64,000 nt of DNA from Ursus arctos (GCF_023065955.2 NW_026622886.1:7636001-7700000), one strand, 5' to 3'. Positions 35,401-48,120 are shown, counted from the stretch's first letter. The notes: a model not told the origin generated them from the sequence alone. A program made the numbers and translations.

Positions 35401-36939
35401 CTTTAAACATGCTCCCTGCATGATTCTGATACATGCTAAAGTTTGAGAAGCGGCCTCCCAGTACAGACTTCTATTGCCATTTGCTCATCAGGCTCAAATT
35501 GAACTTGAGTTCAGCTGAAAAGCGGCCTGAATGACCGCTCAGCCAGAGGGTCCCCGTTCTCTACTTCTGCTGTAGATTTATTGACCCTAAGGCACAGGCT
35601 TTATATTTATCTCTGGTCGAGTTTTATCTGATTTAGACCAATCTCTGTCGCATTTTATTTGACTTCGAGTCCTCAACTGCGGGTCATCCACAAAAATAAT
35701 GAAAATGCCTTCTGTTCATTCTGCCGGTAGCCCTTGCCTCGTTTTTGTAACAAATGTTTTGAATGCCTTTTTTTTTTTAACGTGGAATAAAATTCAGAGG
35801 TTACCTATACTGCACTGTCTACAAATATAATTTCAAAAAAAAATCAATATAGTGTCCTGGCTATAATTTAAAGAAGAAATAAAGGGAAATTAATTTACTG
35901 TAAAATAATATTGAGTTCACGTGTAAAGGCCGAGACTTCGCCACAGTGGACGGCCGATAGAGCGGTCCAGGGCTTCTCTTCCTGTGTTCAGGGCAGAACC
36001 CTCTTCAGTGCAGTGCTGCCGATGCAAAACAGGACCTTGATTCTACGAGTGCTGTGTGCTGTCTGGGAGATGCTTTCCCTAAGTAGTGAACATCTCTTGG
36101 CAGATTATCAGAGAGCAAGAAGTATCCTCTTGCCTTGACGTGTCTTCCAGGCTCAGTGTCGACTAACGCCATGCAAAACCAGCCCTTAGTTTTGTTTCTG
36201 TGAGTAGTGTTAGTTTCAGGCTCAGGGAGTTAGAACGTCTATATGCAACCATAATACAAACATCCAGGGGGACACATAGGTTTCAGGAATATTCTTCCCT
36301 GGGGTAGCCTGTTCTGGGAAGAGGTCCTGCCTTCTCCTGCCGCCCTGCCCCAGAGAGCCATGAGTTCAAGGCATTGCAGATGCTCAGCCGACGGACCCCA
36401 GTGCAAAGCTGTGACCTGCTTAAGATCTCCCTCAAGGTCGGGGTCAATGGCTAAGACCGCGCTCCCTGCTTGGAGGGAGTTCAGCTGGCTGGAAGTCTGT
36501 GTAGCCGCCCTGCCACCAGCCGCTCCTCTCCACTTACCCTTCTCCTAAGGTTCAGTGAAGTTACCCAGAGCTTGTCCGAACCAGGATCTCCTTCGGCCTT
36601 GCTTCCACCTTCTAGGTTCCCACCAGAAATCCACGCCCTCTTCCACCCAGTAACCCTGTAGAGACCAAGGTGGAAGAAAGTGAACAGTACACCCCAGACT
36701 CTTCTGTCGTCCTGCCCCCACTCGGTTCCCTGCATGTTGCCGATGCCCCGAGCCTCCGTTCATATATGAGACGGGGGTGGCTGTGTCCACCTCACAGAGG
36801 ACTCAGTCCGTGTAGGAGTAGCTGCCTTTTGTCACTACTTAAAAGGTGGACTGAGGGACCGCAGGTGTCCAGCCTCTCCCCACATTGGTCACCCTGTGCT
36901 CCTGGAGCTCCTGTTTCATTTTTCCTTTTGAAAGATAGT

Positions 36940-37142
36940 ATTAGTTATGTTCTGGAAATGAACAGTCGTGGGTTCGAGTCCCAGCTGGTTCTAGCTCCAT
37001 GATATCTGGGCAACTAACAATCTTTATTTGTCCTGTCAGGACTTGAAGCGTTCCCACCTCACAGGATTGCTTTGAGGACAAAAGGAGATTATATTTATGA
37101 AGTGCTTGGGACGGTCTCTGGATCAATAAATGTCAAATATTA
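36940..37142 (+). repeat. MIR SINE
   Basis: 'cgtgggttcgagtcccagct', 'cctcacaggattgctttgag' and 'tggatcaataaatgtcaaat' give nearly the full MIR order. Confidence 0.85.
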
Positions 37143-37489
37143 GTACTTTCCTTTGATACTTGAGGTTCCCAAAGAGGGAAGACACGTGTATCTTCTTGAG
37201 CCTTTCTGATAGTAACTGTGCCTTTCGGCCATTGAAGAGATCTGGGCCTGAGCCCTCCCTCCCCAGCACCAACCGTCCGTTTGTCCATTTGCTGGACACA
37301 TCGGTCCTTAGGCACCCAGCAGGTGTGGCCTGCCAGGCAGCCTTCTAGGCCCAGGGGATGCCACAGACCAAGACAGAAAGGAGCCCTGTTTGTGGAAGGT
37401 CGCTTATTGTGGGAGAGAAGCAGTCCCCGTCTCGCTTCCCATGATGCCACCGCACTGGGGCGCCCCTAAACTCTCTCAGCTCCAGCCGT

Positions 37490-37762
37490 TCTGCCCTCGC
37501 TGCTGTTCCTTGAGCACACCTGTTTAAACCAGGGGCCTCTCCAGCTCCGCCGCCGCTCCCTGCCTTACGCTTCTTCGTAGTGGTAATTGACCCACGATAA
37601 TTTCCCTCATTTCCTTTTTAATTTTCTGTCTCTTTCCATGAGGATTCAAGTTCCTCAAGGGTAGTAATTTCTGTCTATTAATTTGCCTGCTTTATCTCCT
37701 GGCCCTAGAATCATGCCTGGCATATATTAGGCATTGTGTAAGTATTGTTGTTGAATGAAATT
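37490..37762 (+). repeat. L2 LINE 3' end
   Basis: 'attcaagttcctcaagggta', 'gaatcatgcctggcatatat' and 'aagtattgttgttgaatgaa' are L2 tail text. Confidence 0.8.
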
Positions 37763-37804
37763 AATAATTTTGGAAGATGGTAAGTGTTTTGAAGACAGTA
37801 ACCT

Positions 37805-38025
37805 AGAGCAACAGTTATCAACAGGAGTTGGTGGGAAATGTGACTCCCAGGGGTACATTGGCAGCATTGAGACCGATTTGGTTGTCAGAGTGAGGGAGAT
37901 GCCCCTGGCACTTAGCGGGTAAAGGCCAGGGCCGCTGCCAAACACTCCGCAATGCACAGGAGGGTCCCCTATAACAGAATGTCCAGCTTAAAACATCGAC
38001 ACCTCTGAGTTTGAGAACCATTGAC
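37805..38025 (+). mobile_element. MER20-like hAT MITE
   Basis: 'tgactcccaggggtacattg', 'gaccgatttggttgtcagag', 'gcgggtaaaggccagggccg' and 'caatgcacaggagggtcccc' follow MER20 end to end. The element finishes 'tttgagaaccattg'. Confidence 0.82.
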
Positions 38026-38574
38026 ATAATGTGATGTGCTGGGAAGCCTAGGAAGGAAATGGAATCTTCTGGAAGGAACTTGATGACATTTGAGCTGCAG
38101 ACCTGCAAGAAGGAGGTTGGCAGCCATGCTGAGATCTAGAACAGCATTCCAGAGAGAACAGCAAGCACAGCGAAGGTCCGGAGCAGGGGATGGAGCTGGG
38201 TGTTCACACTGCTCTCACGTGGTCGTGCCCCACACCCCCTGGGCAGAGATGTCGAGAGACCTTCTCCAAGCTTCGGCTGATGAACCCATCTCTGAGCCAT
38301 TCCTGACCCTGCAGGATCTGGTGCTGCCCCTAAGATCTAGGAACGCTCAAATCAGAGTCTTCAAGTGTGCAGTTTCAGAATGCCGTCAGATTCTTCCCTC
38401 CGTCCCTTGGAGCTCTGTCTCACGTTTACATGCTTTGGAGCCATGCATCTGATCCCGTTCTCCTGCCCAAGGTCTAGGGTTTGTAGAGATCACCACTAGC
38501 CCAGAGACAATCGTGGCAAAGTGCGGTGTCTCTGGAAGGGAGTTGGCCTGGGCTCGTCGCAGCTACCCATCCGG

Positions 38575-38828
38575 ACACATGGCCCCTATGCTTCCTTGCA
38601 CACTCTCTTTCAGCCACACCGGCCTCCTGACTGTTGCCCAAATACATCTCACCCCCGGGCCTGGGCCCCCTGCCTGGACTGCTCTTCCCATTACTGCCTT
38701 CACGGCTCAGCTCAGATGTCCTCTCCCCTCGATGGGCTTACTTGGCCATCTTCTCCAAAGGATTTCTTTTTCTTCACTGTACTTTTCATCAATGTTAGAA
38801 AATAGACATTTTTGGTTAATCAACTGCT
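38575..38828 (+). repeat. L2 LINE
   Basis: 'cctggactgctcttcccatt' and 'acggctcagctcagatgtcc' are L2 text. It is followed directly by an MLT1-like LTR. Confidence 0.7.
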
Positions 38829-38829
38829 G

Positions 38830-39135
38830 CCCATTGTGGTAGGATGAAGGACCCCCAAAAGATGTCCGTACCCTAATCGTTGAAGCCTGTGATTCTGTGA
38901 TGTTACATGGCAAAAGAGACTTTGCAGCTATAATTACAGACCTTAAAATAGGGAGATTATCCTGGCTTATCGGATGGGCCGAAAATCTAATCACAGGAAC
39001 CCTTAAAAGCGGAGAGCTTCCTCCACCTGGCAGCAGAACCGAAGAGGGGAGTCAGAGAGATTCGAAGCGTGAGGAGGAGTCTTCACTGACATTGCTGGTC
39101 TGAAGACGGAGAGGACAAGGTGCCAGGGAAAGCAG
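38830..39135 (+). mobile_element. MLT1-type LTR
   Basis: 'aggatgaaggacccccaaaa', 'gatgttacatggcaaaagag' and 'agggagattatcctggctta' follow the MLT1 (B/C-like) order. The 3' part is lost. Confidence 0.8.
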
Positions 39136-40856
39136 GTGGTCTTCAAGGAGGAGGGGAGCTTTGTCCTACAAGCACAGGGAAAGCTCTCAGATATTTGTTG
39201 AGCGAATAAGTGAATTCCAGCTTCCATCACTCCTGCCTTTCCGGACATGGAAGTCAACTTGGAAAGTTGCTGGTGGGAACCAGTCTATGTCCCCAGGTTT
39301 TATAGCGTCTGCCCATTCCGTAGGCACGCACTCGGCAGGTGGCAGGTGCCTGGCATCGGGCCCTGCACCAGGAGCAGAAATTAAAATCAGATGTGGTCTC
39401 TGCGCCATTTCCCTTCCCCCACATGGTCACCACAGACCTAAAGTAGGAGCGTAAAAACAAAAGCAGTGTAGCTGGGTGCTGCGACGGAAGGGTGTGCCAC
39501 AGCCCTGAGAGCTTGCATGCACTGAGATAAGTGTCAGGCAAGAGAACTGGAGGTGGGGACGTGGGGGTGGACCTTCCAGGCCAACAGAGCAGACGACTCC
39601 CGCCCCCCAGCCCAGGCTGGGAGATGAGGAAATCCTTGGCACAGAGAACAGCACATAGTTTGGTCTATTAGTTTGGTCAAAGGTGTGACTTGCAGAATAT
39701 GTGTCCCGTACACAGGGAGGAGCAAAGAGCCCAAGTTCCGGCTCCATCAGTGGCCTTACGGTGACCACACAGTGATCACAGAGGCAAATCCCTTCACCTT
39801 TTTTTTTTTTTTTTTTGCCTTTCTTCACTGGTAAGATGGGAGTGTCAGCACAGACTCCAAGGATGGCTGGAAAGATTAAGTGAACGGAAAACACCTGGCG
39901 AGCAGGGAGCTGTCAGTACACGGTGGCTGAGACCCCTGGCACCACGGTGCAGAGTGTGGGGGGAGGCGGGGAGCCTGGGAGCTTAGGCAGCGCAGATGCC
40001 TGAATGCTGCAGGGCCTGTCCAGCATCACCCGGCAGCTTGGGAGGGGTTGAAACAGCACACAGCTGCCCTCGGGGCCCTAGGGAGAAACCTAGTAACCCT
40101 CGCCTAGCACCCTCACCCTTTTCATTGTCCCCACCCGCATTTCGTCCCTGAGCTGGTTTCTCATCTCGGCGCTGGGGCTGCACCCTGTTCAGATGCTTTG
40201 CAAAAGTGCCCGTTCGCAGGCCCGGGGCCCTTAACCCACCGCTTTGCCCTTGGCAGGTGGCTCTGGGTTCTCTGTGGTACCGCACTTGGTGGGGGGCCTC
40301 TCATGACCCTGAGCCGCTAAAGCATTTTCCTAACTGCATCCTGAAAACGTGGCGAGGTTCCTCATCCCCCGCCCTCCTGAGCAAAAGCCACGGTTCTGGA
40401 AGAGCTCCTCTGGCATCGCTTTCTGAATCCCCCCGGGCACCGCCTCTCAGGAAAGAGTGTGTGTTTAAGGCTCCCAGAAGCTGACCTTAACGGCAAGAAG
40501 ACTGCTCCCCCACCTCTCTGTTTCTGAGATCTTTCCCCCCCAAACTGTTTTCCTTATAAATGATTCTATTTCCTGAGTAGCTCTGACAGGAGTCTTGTGG
40601 TTTTCTTCCCTCTTTGCTAAGTAAATCACAAAGAGAAACCAAAAGCAAAAATAAGGCTTCTCCTCTGCCCTGGGTCTCACCTGCGCATCTCACCTGTCCG
40701 GGTGAGCCAGAACGGCCTCATCCCCCAGACCGGAGGACGGGGCGCTGGCCGCTCCTGGTCAGTCTGTCCTGCCTGCCGCACATGCTGAACTTGAGGTCGT
40801 CGGGCTGCTTCTCCACGCCACAGCGTCCTCTCCTGCGAACAGAGAGTGATAATGCT

Positions 40857-41203
40857 GTCCTAGTCCATTCAGGCTGCTGTCAGGCTGTGTTATAAGTAAC
40901 ACAAGTTTATTTCTCTCAGTTCTGTAGACTGGGAAGTCCAAAATCAGAGATGGCAGCAGATTTGGGGTCTGGGGCAGACCCTGGTTCCTGGTCCCTGGAT
41001 GGCTCTCTCTTTGCTGTGTCCTTCCATGGCAAAGAAGGCATGGGAGCTCACTGGGGTCTCTGTTATAAGGGCACAAATCCTATTGATAAGGGCTCTGCTG
41101 CCTTCACCTGATCACCTCCCAAAGACCCCCTTCTTCATACCCTCACCCCGGGGATGAGCCTTCACCATAGGAATTTGGGGGACCCACATTCAGTCTATCA
41201 TAA
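40857..41203 (-). mobile_element. MaLR-type solo LTR (MLT1/MST-like), antisense
   Basis: 'tccattcaggctgctgtcag', 'tgtagactgggaagtccaaa', 'gatcacctcccaaagacccc' and 'cacattcagtctatcataa' are the reverse complement of the LTR. Confidence 0.86.
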
Positions 41204-41949
41204 ATGCGTTCCCGGGAATGTCACCATATTGCAGAGAAGGTTAAAGGGTGCCGATCTGTAGAGCTGAACAGAGTTATCAGTGTTTCCCTAACATTGGAGC
41301 ACGTATCACCAACCCTCTACCACTTGGTCAATGACATACCACCTCTTCCTCCTCCAACCCGATCCCAGGTGTTTTTTTCAGCTTATTTTCAGCCATTCCT
41401 CATTGTACCTGCAGCTGGAAACCTTCTCCCGAAGGCCTCTGGCGTTCACCCCCCCATCACCAGGGCTCACTGTGCCCTGATGTTTGAGAGGGCCATCAGG
41501 GATTCGAAAATCCCAAGCCATGAGACCTACTCAGTATTTCAGGGCAGAGGTGGAGAAACTACTGTAAGATGCATGTATAGCATATGTGTATAAAAAGTCC
41601 GTATTCTGGCACATAGCAGGTACTTAATAAACTAGCCCTTTTTGCAAAACCTGGCACACAATAGTCCTTACAGAAAGAGCGGTTCAATTGCTTTAACATT
41701 CCATTACAGCCTCTGCCAGGTGCTGGAAGGGTGCTAGGTTACTGCCAAAGAATAGGCTCCCTCTGTTTTTATTTTAAACTGCATGGAAAAACAATTTTAG
41801 ACAACCATCCATATGCACATTTGTTGCAAAGGACAAATTGTATAGAAATGCCGGGATGTGCCAGAGCCGTGGCTTGGGAGAGCCTATTGTTAAATTTTCA
41901 AGAAATAATGCGATCTGGTTGTTCAGCACAACTACTGTTAAAAATCAAA

Positions 41950-42568
41950 AAGTTAAAAATTGAGCTACCCTATGACCCAGCCATTGCACTACTGGGTATT
42001 TACCCCAAAGATACAGACGTAGTGAGGAGAAGGGCCATATGCACCCCAGTGTTTATAGCAGCATTGTCCACAATAGCTAAATCGTGGAAGGAACCAAGAT
42101 GCCCTTCAACAGATGACTGGATTAAGAAGTTGTGGTCCATATATACAATGGAATATTACTCAGCTATCAGAACGAGTTCTCAACATTTGCTGCAACATGG
42201 ACGGCACTGGAGGAGATTATGCTAAGTGAAATAAGTCAAGCAGAGAAAGACAATTATCATATGATTTCTCTCATATACGGAACATAAGAACTAGGAAGAT
42301 CGGTAGGGGAAGAAAGGGATAAAGAAAGGGGGGTAATCAGAAGGGGGAATGAAGCATGAGAGACTATGGACTCTGAGAAACAAACTGAGGGCTTCAGAGG
42401 GGAGGGGGTGGGGGAATGGGATAGACCGGTGATGGGTAGTAAGGAGGGCACGTATTGCATGGTGCACTGGGTGTTATACGCAACTAATGAATCATGGAAC
42501 TTTACATCAGAAACCAGGGATGTACTGTATGGTGACTAACATAATAAAAAAAAACATTAAAAAAATAC
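41950..42568 (+). mobile_element. 5'-truncated carnivore L1 (ORF2 end and 3' UTR)
   Basis: The ORF2 C-terminal peptide is recognisable: IELPYDPAIALLGIYPKDT, then FIAALSTIAKSWKEPRCPST, then WSIYTMEYYSAIR. A frameshift follows near 42170. The carnivore 3' UTR comes next ('gagagactatggactctgag', 'gcactgggtgttatacgcaa') and ends 'ataataaaaaaaaacatt'. A-rich near-repeats 'ttaaaaatcaa' (41938) and 'ttaaaaaaatcaa' (42581) may be the target duplication. It is younger than the L1 at 14960. Confidence 0.92.
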
Positions 42569-42765
42569 ATAGCAAGTATTTTAAAAAAATCAAGTTCTAT
42601 AAACTTACCATCAGATAAGTTATTTTTTAAAAGGTAATGAATACTCAGAACTCATTACGTCCTAATCATTTTACTCTTACGTTTGTTGTGAAGGTTATTT
42701 ACATCTGTGTTTGTACGGTGGAGACACTGGATAGTGATGTCCTACCACCTGTCTCTTCCCCGCTG

Positions 42766-42875
42766 CGTCAGTGACACTGTGGTACTCGCCTGAGATCTGC
42801 CACAGTCGGGGTATTTACACCGTGCAAATTGGCAAACGCTAAAGATCAGAGCTTTTCTTCCGGAGATGCAGTTGT
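42766..42875. repeat. Unnamed dispersed repeat, copy 1 (mate at 59292)
   Basis: 'gtcagtgacactgtggtact', 'gagatctgccacagtcgggg' and 'tatttacaccgtgcaaattg' align in order with 59292-59405. The shared block includes 'gtatttacacc' and 'agcaaatgct'-like text. It is an old interspersed family I cannot name. Confidence 0.65.
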
Positions 42876-43493
42876 TGAGCACTGAGATACAGTAATATAT
42901 GAAACCACCCTCTCCCCATCACATTCCCCAGTTAAACACCACTAGCAGTTCGCAGTGGATTTGTGACTTTCCTCCTGCCTATGTAATTGTTGCTCTTTTG
43001 CACGCATCTCCTTTTTAATTGTTAGATGTGCTTTGTACTTGAAAGTAAGATGCTGGGTATCATTCTGCATTGCTACATAAAGTTGTGTTTTCTTTTGAAG
43101 AGCCACGTGGTGTTTCCATTTGATGAACGTGCCATAATTTATCTCACTCCCCAGTTAATTGGTATTTTAGTTGCTAGGCTCTCCCCTCCCCCATTTCCAA
43201 ACAACACCACACATAAACATCTTTTATATTTATCTGTTTGCTTAGGCAAGTATGTCTACATGATGGATTTTAAGAGGTGGTACTGCTCGATCAAACATTT
43301 ATAGATATTTTAAATTTTTATAGATTAGCAAATGCTAAATGTATTGGTCAGGTGAAATTGGAGCTAATTTTTAAAAGCAAATTTTTAAAACATCGACCAT
43401 GTATGTGTGCTGTATTTTCCGTGCTGGGAACACAGTCTGTATGTTGTAGAAGAGTCAGTATCTCGCAGGGTAGCTGCTTAGTAGGAACTTGCT

Positions 43494-43875
43494 ATGGGCT
43501 GGATGTGCCCTCTCCCCAAATGCATGTGTTGAAGCCTTAACCCAATGTGATGCTATTCGGAGATGGGGCTTTTGAGAGCTAATTAGGTTCAGATGAAGTC
43601 AAGAGGGTGAGGCCCTCATGCCCGGGTCAGTGCTCTAACAAGAGACACCAGAGGGCTCACAGCCTCTCTCTCCCCCTCCCCCTTCCATGGGAGGACACAG
43701 TGAAAAAGTAGTCCTCTAGGAGCCAGGGAGAGAGCCCTCACCAGGAATCAGTCTTGCCAACACCCCTGCCTGGATCTTAGCCTTCTGGCCTTCGGAACTG
43801 TGAGAAAATAAATGTCCATGACTTAAGCCACCCGGTCTGTGGCATTATGTTATAGCTGCCTAAGCCACCTGATCC
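43494..43875 (+). mobile_element. MLT1/MST-type solo LTR
   Basis: 'ctatgggctggatgtgccct', 'gcatgtgttgaagccttaac', 'actgtgagaaaataaatgtc' and 'gccacccggtctgtggcatt' give the full LTR order, including the AATAAA signal. Confidence 0.85.
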
Positions 43876-44394
43876 AAAACCGAATTGTAGCTTTTTTTTT
43901 TTAATTCAGGCAGATGGTCTCCAGCTAAGGGGTCCAGCTCAGACTTTGAAGCCATGAATCACAAACCAGTGGCCCAGTGAAGCAGAGTCCTTTCCTTACT
44001 GTGGGTCACTCTGCCTCGCTCTGGCATTTCCCCACTGGGACTAAGCATATTGACCAGGCCCCTTGGTGGACACAAGGGGTGGTCATTTTCTGAAAATGTT
44101 TCTGCCCTGCTCTGGCGGCCCACGGAACGTCAGCTCTTCCTGTGTCCCTCACTCAGGTCTTAGCAAGAGCTCGCAGGAGCTATGACCCAGACACCTGTGT
44201 TGTTTAGTTTGTAGAGGAAGGGAAGGGAGCGAGGATATGACCTTAAGTCTTCCTGCCATAAAGAAAATAATCTGGCGTTCATTCAGCATGTGGTTTCCTT
44301 GAAGATATATTTATAGTGGGAGGTGTCTGATTTCCTTGAGGCCTCTCAAGTACACAGTACCCATCTCTTCGACTCGACTCGACTCGGGCTTTCA

Positions 44395-44530
44395 TGTGCA
44401 CTAGCTCATGTAATCCCCATTTCACAGAGGAGCCAATGGAGGTGCTGAGAGGCTAATTGACTGTAGACGTTGGCAGAGCCAGTAAACAACAGAGCCCCGT
44501 GCTTGAGCCTGCTTTCCAGTGTCTGGCCTT
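44395..44530 (-). repeat. MIR SINE, antisense
   Basis: 'gctcatgtaatccccatttc' and 'acagaggagccaatggaggt' are antisense MIR. A short (CGACT)3 stretch precedes it at 44369-44386. Confidence 0.7.
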
Positions 44531-44669
44531 CAGTGCTTGAGACTGATAGAGCAGTTCCCGGGGGAGATGATCCAGCCCCTTCTCTAATCTACAGGACGAG
44601 ACACCTGCAGACCATCGTATACCCTTGTGCCATCCATGTATCGAGGGCCAGGTGTTACGTTAGTATCGC

Positions 44670-44765
44670 CCGCTAACATTCACTGAGCATGTACTCTGTG
44701 CCGAGCCCTGTGCTAAGTGCATTTCATGCTTTATCTCATTTCATTCTCACTGTGTCCTTTGTAAA
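44670..44765 (-). repeat. MIR SINE fragment, antisense
   Basis: 'gctaacattcactgagcatg', 'tgccgagccctgtgctaagt' and 'ctttatctcatttcattctc' are antisense MIR text. Confidence 0.82.
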
Positions 44766-44804
44766 CTTTGCACAGTTATTCAAAATCTCACTTCAGAACA
44801 GGAC

Positions 44805-44905
44805 TTCAGAGTCATGGCTGCACATTGGAATCCCCCCGGGGAGATCTTAAACACTCTGATGTCCGGGGCTCACCCGAAACCAGTTAGAACCTCTGATGTG
44901 GGACC
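44805..44905 (+). mobile_element. MER5-like hAT MITE fragment
   Basis: 'catggctgcacattggaatc' then 'cccggggagatcttaaacac' and 'tgtccggggctcacccgaaa' follow the MER5-group pattern. Confidence 0.6.
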
Positions 44906-46564
44906 ATCGGAGAGTTACCTGTGTTAACTGTGTGAGATGACAGATGTGCTAATTATCTTGATCTTAGCAATCATCCTACAATGCATGTGGGTATCAAATC
45001 CTCATATTGAATGCCTTAAATATATACACTTATGTGTCAGTTTCTCGATGAAGTTAAACACTTAAAAAAAAGACCTAGAAACAATTACAAAAGCTTATAA
45101 TGCCTAAGTGCCCAGACGGAGAAAGTTCTTGGACTACAGGGAAGAGGGGGTGCTGAGATGCACCTCCAGGGGTTTATTTGCACCCCCGCCATTGCCTGGT
45201 TTATGACCCATTATCCTCTACCTTCCCCGGGGCTGACAGATCCCAGCAAAAAATGCCAGTGACATCAGAAAGACAGAGACTAGCCTCCCAGTCTTCCCGT
45301 TTCCTTGAAAGCTGTTGCTGTCATCCACCTTTATGCTTAAACATCCCCCCGAGTGCTCCTGAGCCCCCAGTTGCCAGATGTCCGCTTAGACCATAGTTGA
45401 CATTTCCCCACAGCAGGTCAGATGTATTTGAATCAGAATGGCACGGAAAGTCCTGAATCGGTTAGCAGGGCCCTCGGGACTGCCAAAGTGAAGGCAATCT
45501 CAGCTCAGTTATCCAAGAGAAATCACCTGTCTCTGAGCGGACATCGCTGCTGCACTAAGGCTGGGCTCTGCTTATGGGGTCCCGTGTACCCGGCGTGGCC
45601 CGGGCGCTTGGCACGGCGCAGACAAGCTCATCTTTAGCTATGCTCCACGGAGGCAACGAAAGAAGAAGAAAACACGGCCCTTGTCTTCAGCAAACCTAGG
45701 ATTAAATTGGAGTGGCCAGGCAAATAGAGGAAACATTTATTCTTAATCTTACTCAGTCTACTTAGTATCTTCCTGATGTTTAACTGCGTACAGCAGGGAG
45801 TGATGCCTGCCCCATCTAGCCACCACCTGTTTTGGTCTGTCTCCAACTAGCAATGGTTTTTACATTTTTAAATAACTGAGGAAAAGAGAAAAAAAAAAGG
45901 CAAGTATATTTTGTGGCACATAAAAATTCTACGAAATTCAAATTTCAGTGCCTCTGAAAGCATAGCTTGGGATGACTGCGTGCCCTTGCAGGCCACCCAC
46001 ACGCTGATTGCCACCCTCCCAACACGGACCTTATGCACTCCTGACTGTCCTTGGTTATCTCTGATTACTAGGAATCACCCCGGGTAATCGCTCACAGGTA
46101 GGGCTTTTACTACACGTCCCCTCCCCCCACCTAACAGAAGCAGAAATTCATTTCTGGGGAGAAATTTCACCTGGCATTAAATAGATCCTTAGGATACTGC
46201 AGTTCTTCCTTCTTTCTGTTTTATTGGACGCTGGAAACGTTATCAAGGGAAGGACATTTATCACTCTCATCCGAAAGCTTGGACTGGGGTAATTTTGCCC
46301 TTCTATTTAAATGATTGACATCACAACAGAGCTGGATTAACTTCTCTCTTCTTTCTCCCCAGCATTCAATGCGTACCCCGCTAATCCAATTTATAGGAAA
46401 CCCTCTCCCGTGAACAGGACAGCCTGTGGGTTTGCCCACATCAGGCTGGCAGAGAACAGATAGGCTCATTCATTAGTGTGGGTTCACACCCCAAAGGGTT
46501 GCCGTGGCCTCTGCCTGCTGGAGTCGCTTTGCAGTAGATATGGGCCTTTGTGTGCCCGTGGGAA

Positions 46565-46684
46565 TAATGTTAATAGCCCTGGCTCACATTTATTGAGCAC
46601 TTGTTATGAATGTGATATTTCGAATGGATTATTATCTTGTTTAACTATCACAGCAGCCCGGGAGGCAGGCACTCCTGGCTGTTT
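46565..46684 (-). repeat. MIR SINE, antisense, left part
   Basis: 'ggctcacatttattgagcac' and 'atcacagcagcccgggaggc' are antisense MIR. The expected continuation ('…attttacagat…') is found only after 47048. Confidence 0.75.
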
Positions 46685-47043
46685 CCATAGATCAGCTCGC
46701 TCAGGCTCTTTGCACTTGTTGCTGCTTCTGCCTGATTGCTTCCCCCACATCCGCGTGGCACCCTCCCTGGCCTCCTGCACGTCTTTGCTTAAATATTACC
46801 TTCTGAAGAGAAGCCTTTGCTGGCCATCCATTTAAAATTTCAGCAGATCCCCCTCCCGAGCACTCCTGATCGCCCATCCTGCTTTATTGTTATCATCAGA
46901 CAGCACACTGTTGTTTCAACCAGCTTCCTTGTTTGTTGTCCTGCCTCTCAGCATAAAGGCTCCGTGAGCACAGTGGCTCCTCTTTTCAGAATGGGTTCGG
47001 GTACATAGACTTGCAACAGATAGCGGTTGAATGAATAAATAAA
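46685..47043 (+). repeat. L2 LINE 3' end between two MIR halves
   Basis: 'ctcaggctctttgcacttgt', 'ctttgcttaaatattacctt' and 'cggttgaatgaataaataaa' are L2 text ending in its usual tail. Confidence 0.82.
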
Positions 47044-47047
47044 TGTA

Positions 47048-47165
47048 ATATCGCCATGAGCCATTTTACAGACTAGTAAAGAGAAGTTTACAGAAATTAG
47101 CGAGCATGCCGCAGCTTATACAGAAAACAACCTGCATCCCAGACCCTCGAGTCTTTATGGTGCTG
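47048..47165 (-). repeat. MIR SINE, antisense, right part
   Basis: 'gagccattttacagactagt' followed by 'cagcttatacagaa' and 'gcatcccagaccctcgagtc' continues the MIR cut at 46684. Confidence 0.65.
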
Positions 47166-47644
47166 CACTGCCAGCGCCTGGCCAAACCCAGATCCTTCTA
47201 GAACTGTGGTTGTGCTGGGGAATAAGGAGACAGAAAACTGCTGCTCGTGCAGTTAAAACGCTCCCTCAAAGTCAGCTTCAGTGTAGCAGGGATTCACGTT
47301 AAAAGAGGGGCCGGATCTGCTCCCTCCTCTGCTCTAGGCGCTGAGCTGGTTGAAATGCAACTCTCCAGAGTTCAGCGCAGCACAAAGACAGATCATTATA
47401 CTTGTCTTGAGCAGACCTGCTGTGTGTAACAGGCCGCTGGAACCTGGGGTGGTGCATTCGGACACACAGCTGCCCTCGGGGGCTCACAGTGTGTGGCACA
47501 AAGCACGTACAATGTTTTTCTGTACCTGGTGCCTATGGATCTTAAAGTCACAGGCGTAGACTGGGTTGTGGGGGGCTTTTTTGCAGCCAGTTTGCTTACG
47601 AGGCATATCCAACTTCATCTCCTCGACAGCTGTCCTGGGAAACG

Positions 47645-47800
47645 CATGGCTTTGGGAGCCAGACAAAACTAGGTTTGATTCTGGGTTCTTAATATTAGCT
47701 TCTTAATGACTTCCAACCTTTTGGGGATGTCATAAGTTGTACAGGTAATGGGCACACCTAGCACACATGGCACTTGGAGCATGGTAGGGGTCCGGTAGTG
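47645..47800 (+). repeat. MIR SINE (weak)
   Basis: 'aactaggtttgattctgggt' and 'cacacctagcacacatggca' fit MIR loosely. Confidence 0.5.
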
Positions 47801-47929
47801 GGCTCAGCCACCCTTGTGAGTTTTCTGTGTTATTATTTATTGTCATTAAGCTTCTGAGCAGTGAATACGGTACCCACAGATCAGTAGGAAGGACTTAGTT
47901 CGGGTCCAGCCAGGTAATAACAATAGTTC

Positions 47930-48120
47930 ATTGTTTAATGAAGACCACTGTGTGTGTTAGTCACTGTGTCGAGTGTTTTAGGACAATAGTCCTATGAGTC
48001 CTTATGAATACCCATTTTACAGAAGAGTACACTGAGCCACAGAACAGTCATGACATCACTCTACTTGCCCCAAGTCACATAGCTGAGCATGGAGCTAACC
48101 TGTGGATTGATGCTGGGACC
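47930..48120 (-). repeat. MIR SINE, antisense
   Basis: 'acccattttacagaagagta', 'cactgagccacagaacagtc' and 'caagtcacatagctgagcat' are antisense MIR. Confidence 0.82.

Noticed and set aside
41731..42225. 164-codon ORF as a gene
   Set aside because: The C-terminal half is L1 ORF2 and the first half is unrelated upstream intron read in frame.
44369..44389. (CGACT)n pentamer repeat as a notable satellite
   Set aside because: Only about three units are present, too short to be meaningful.
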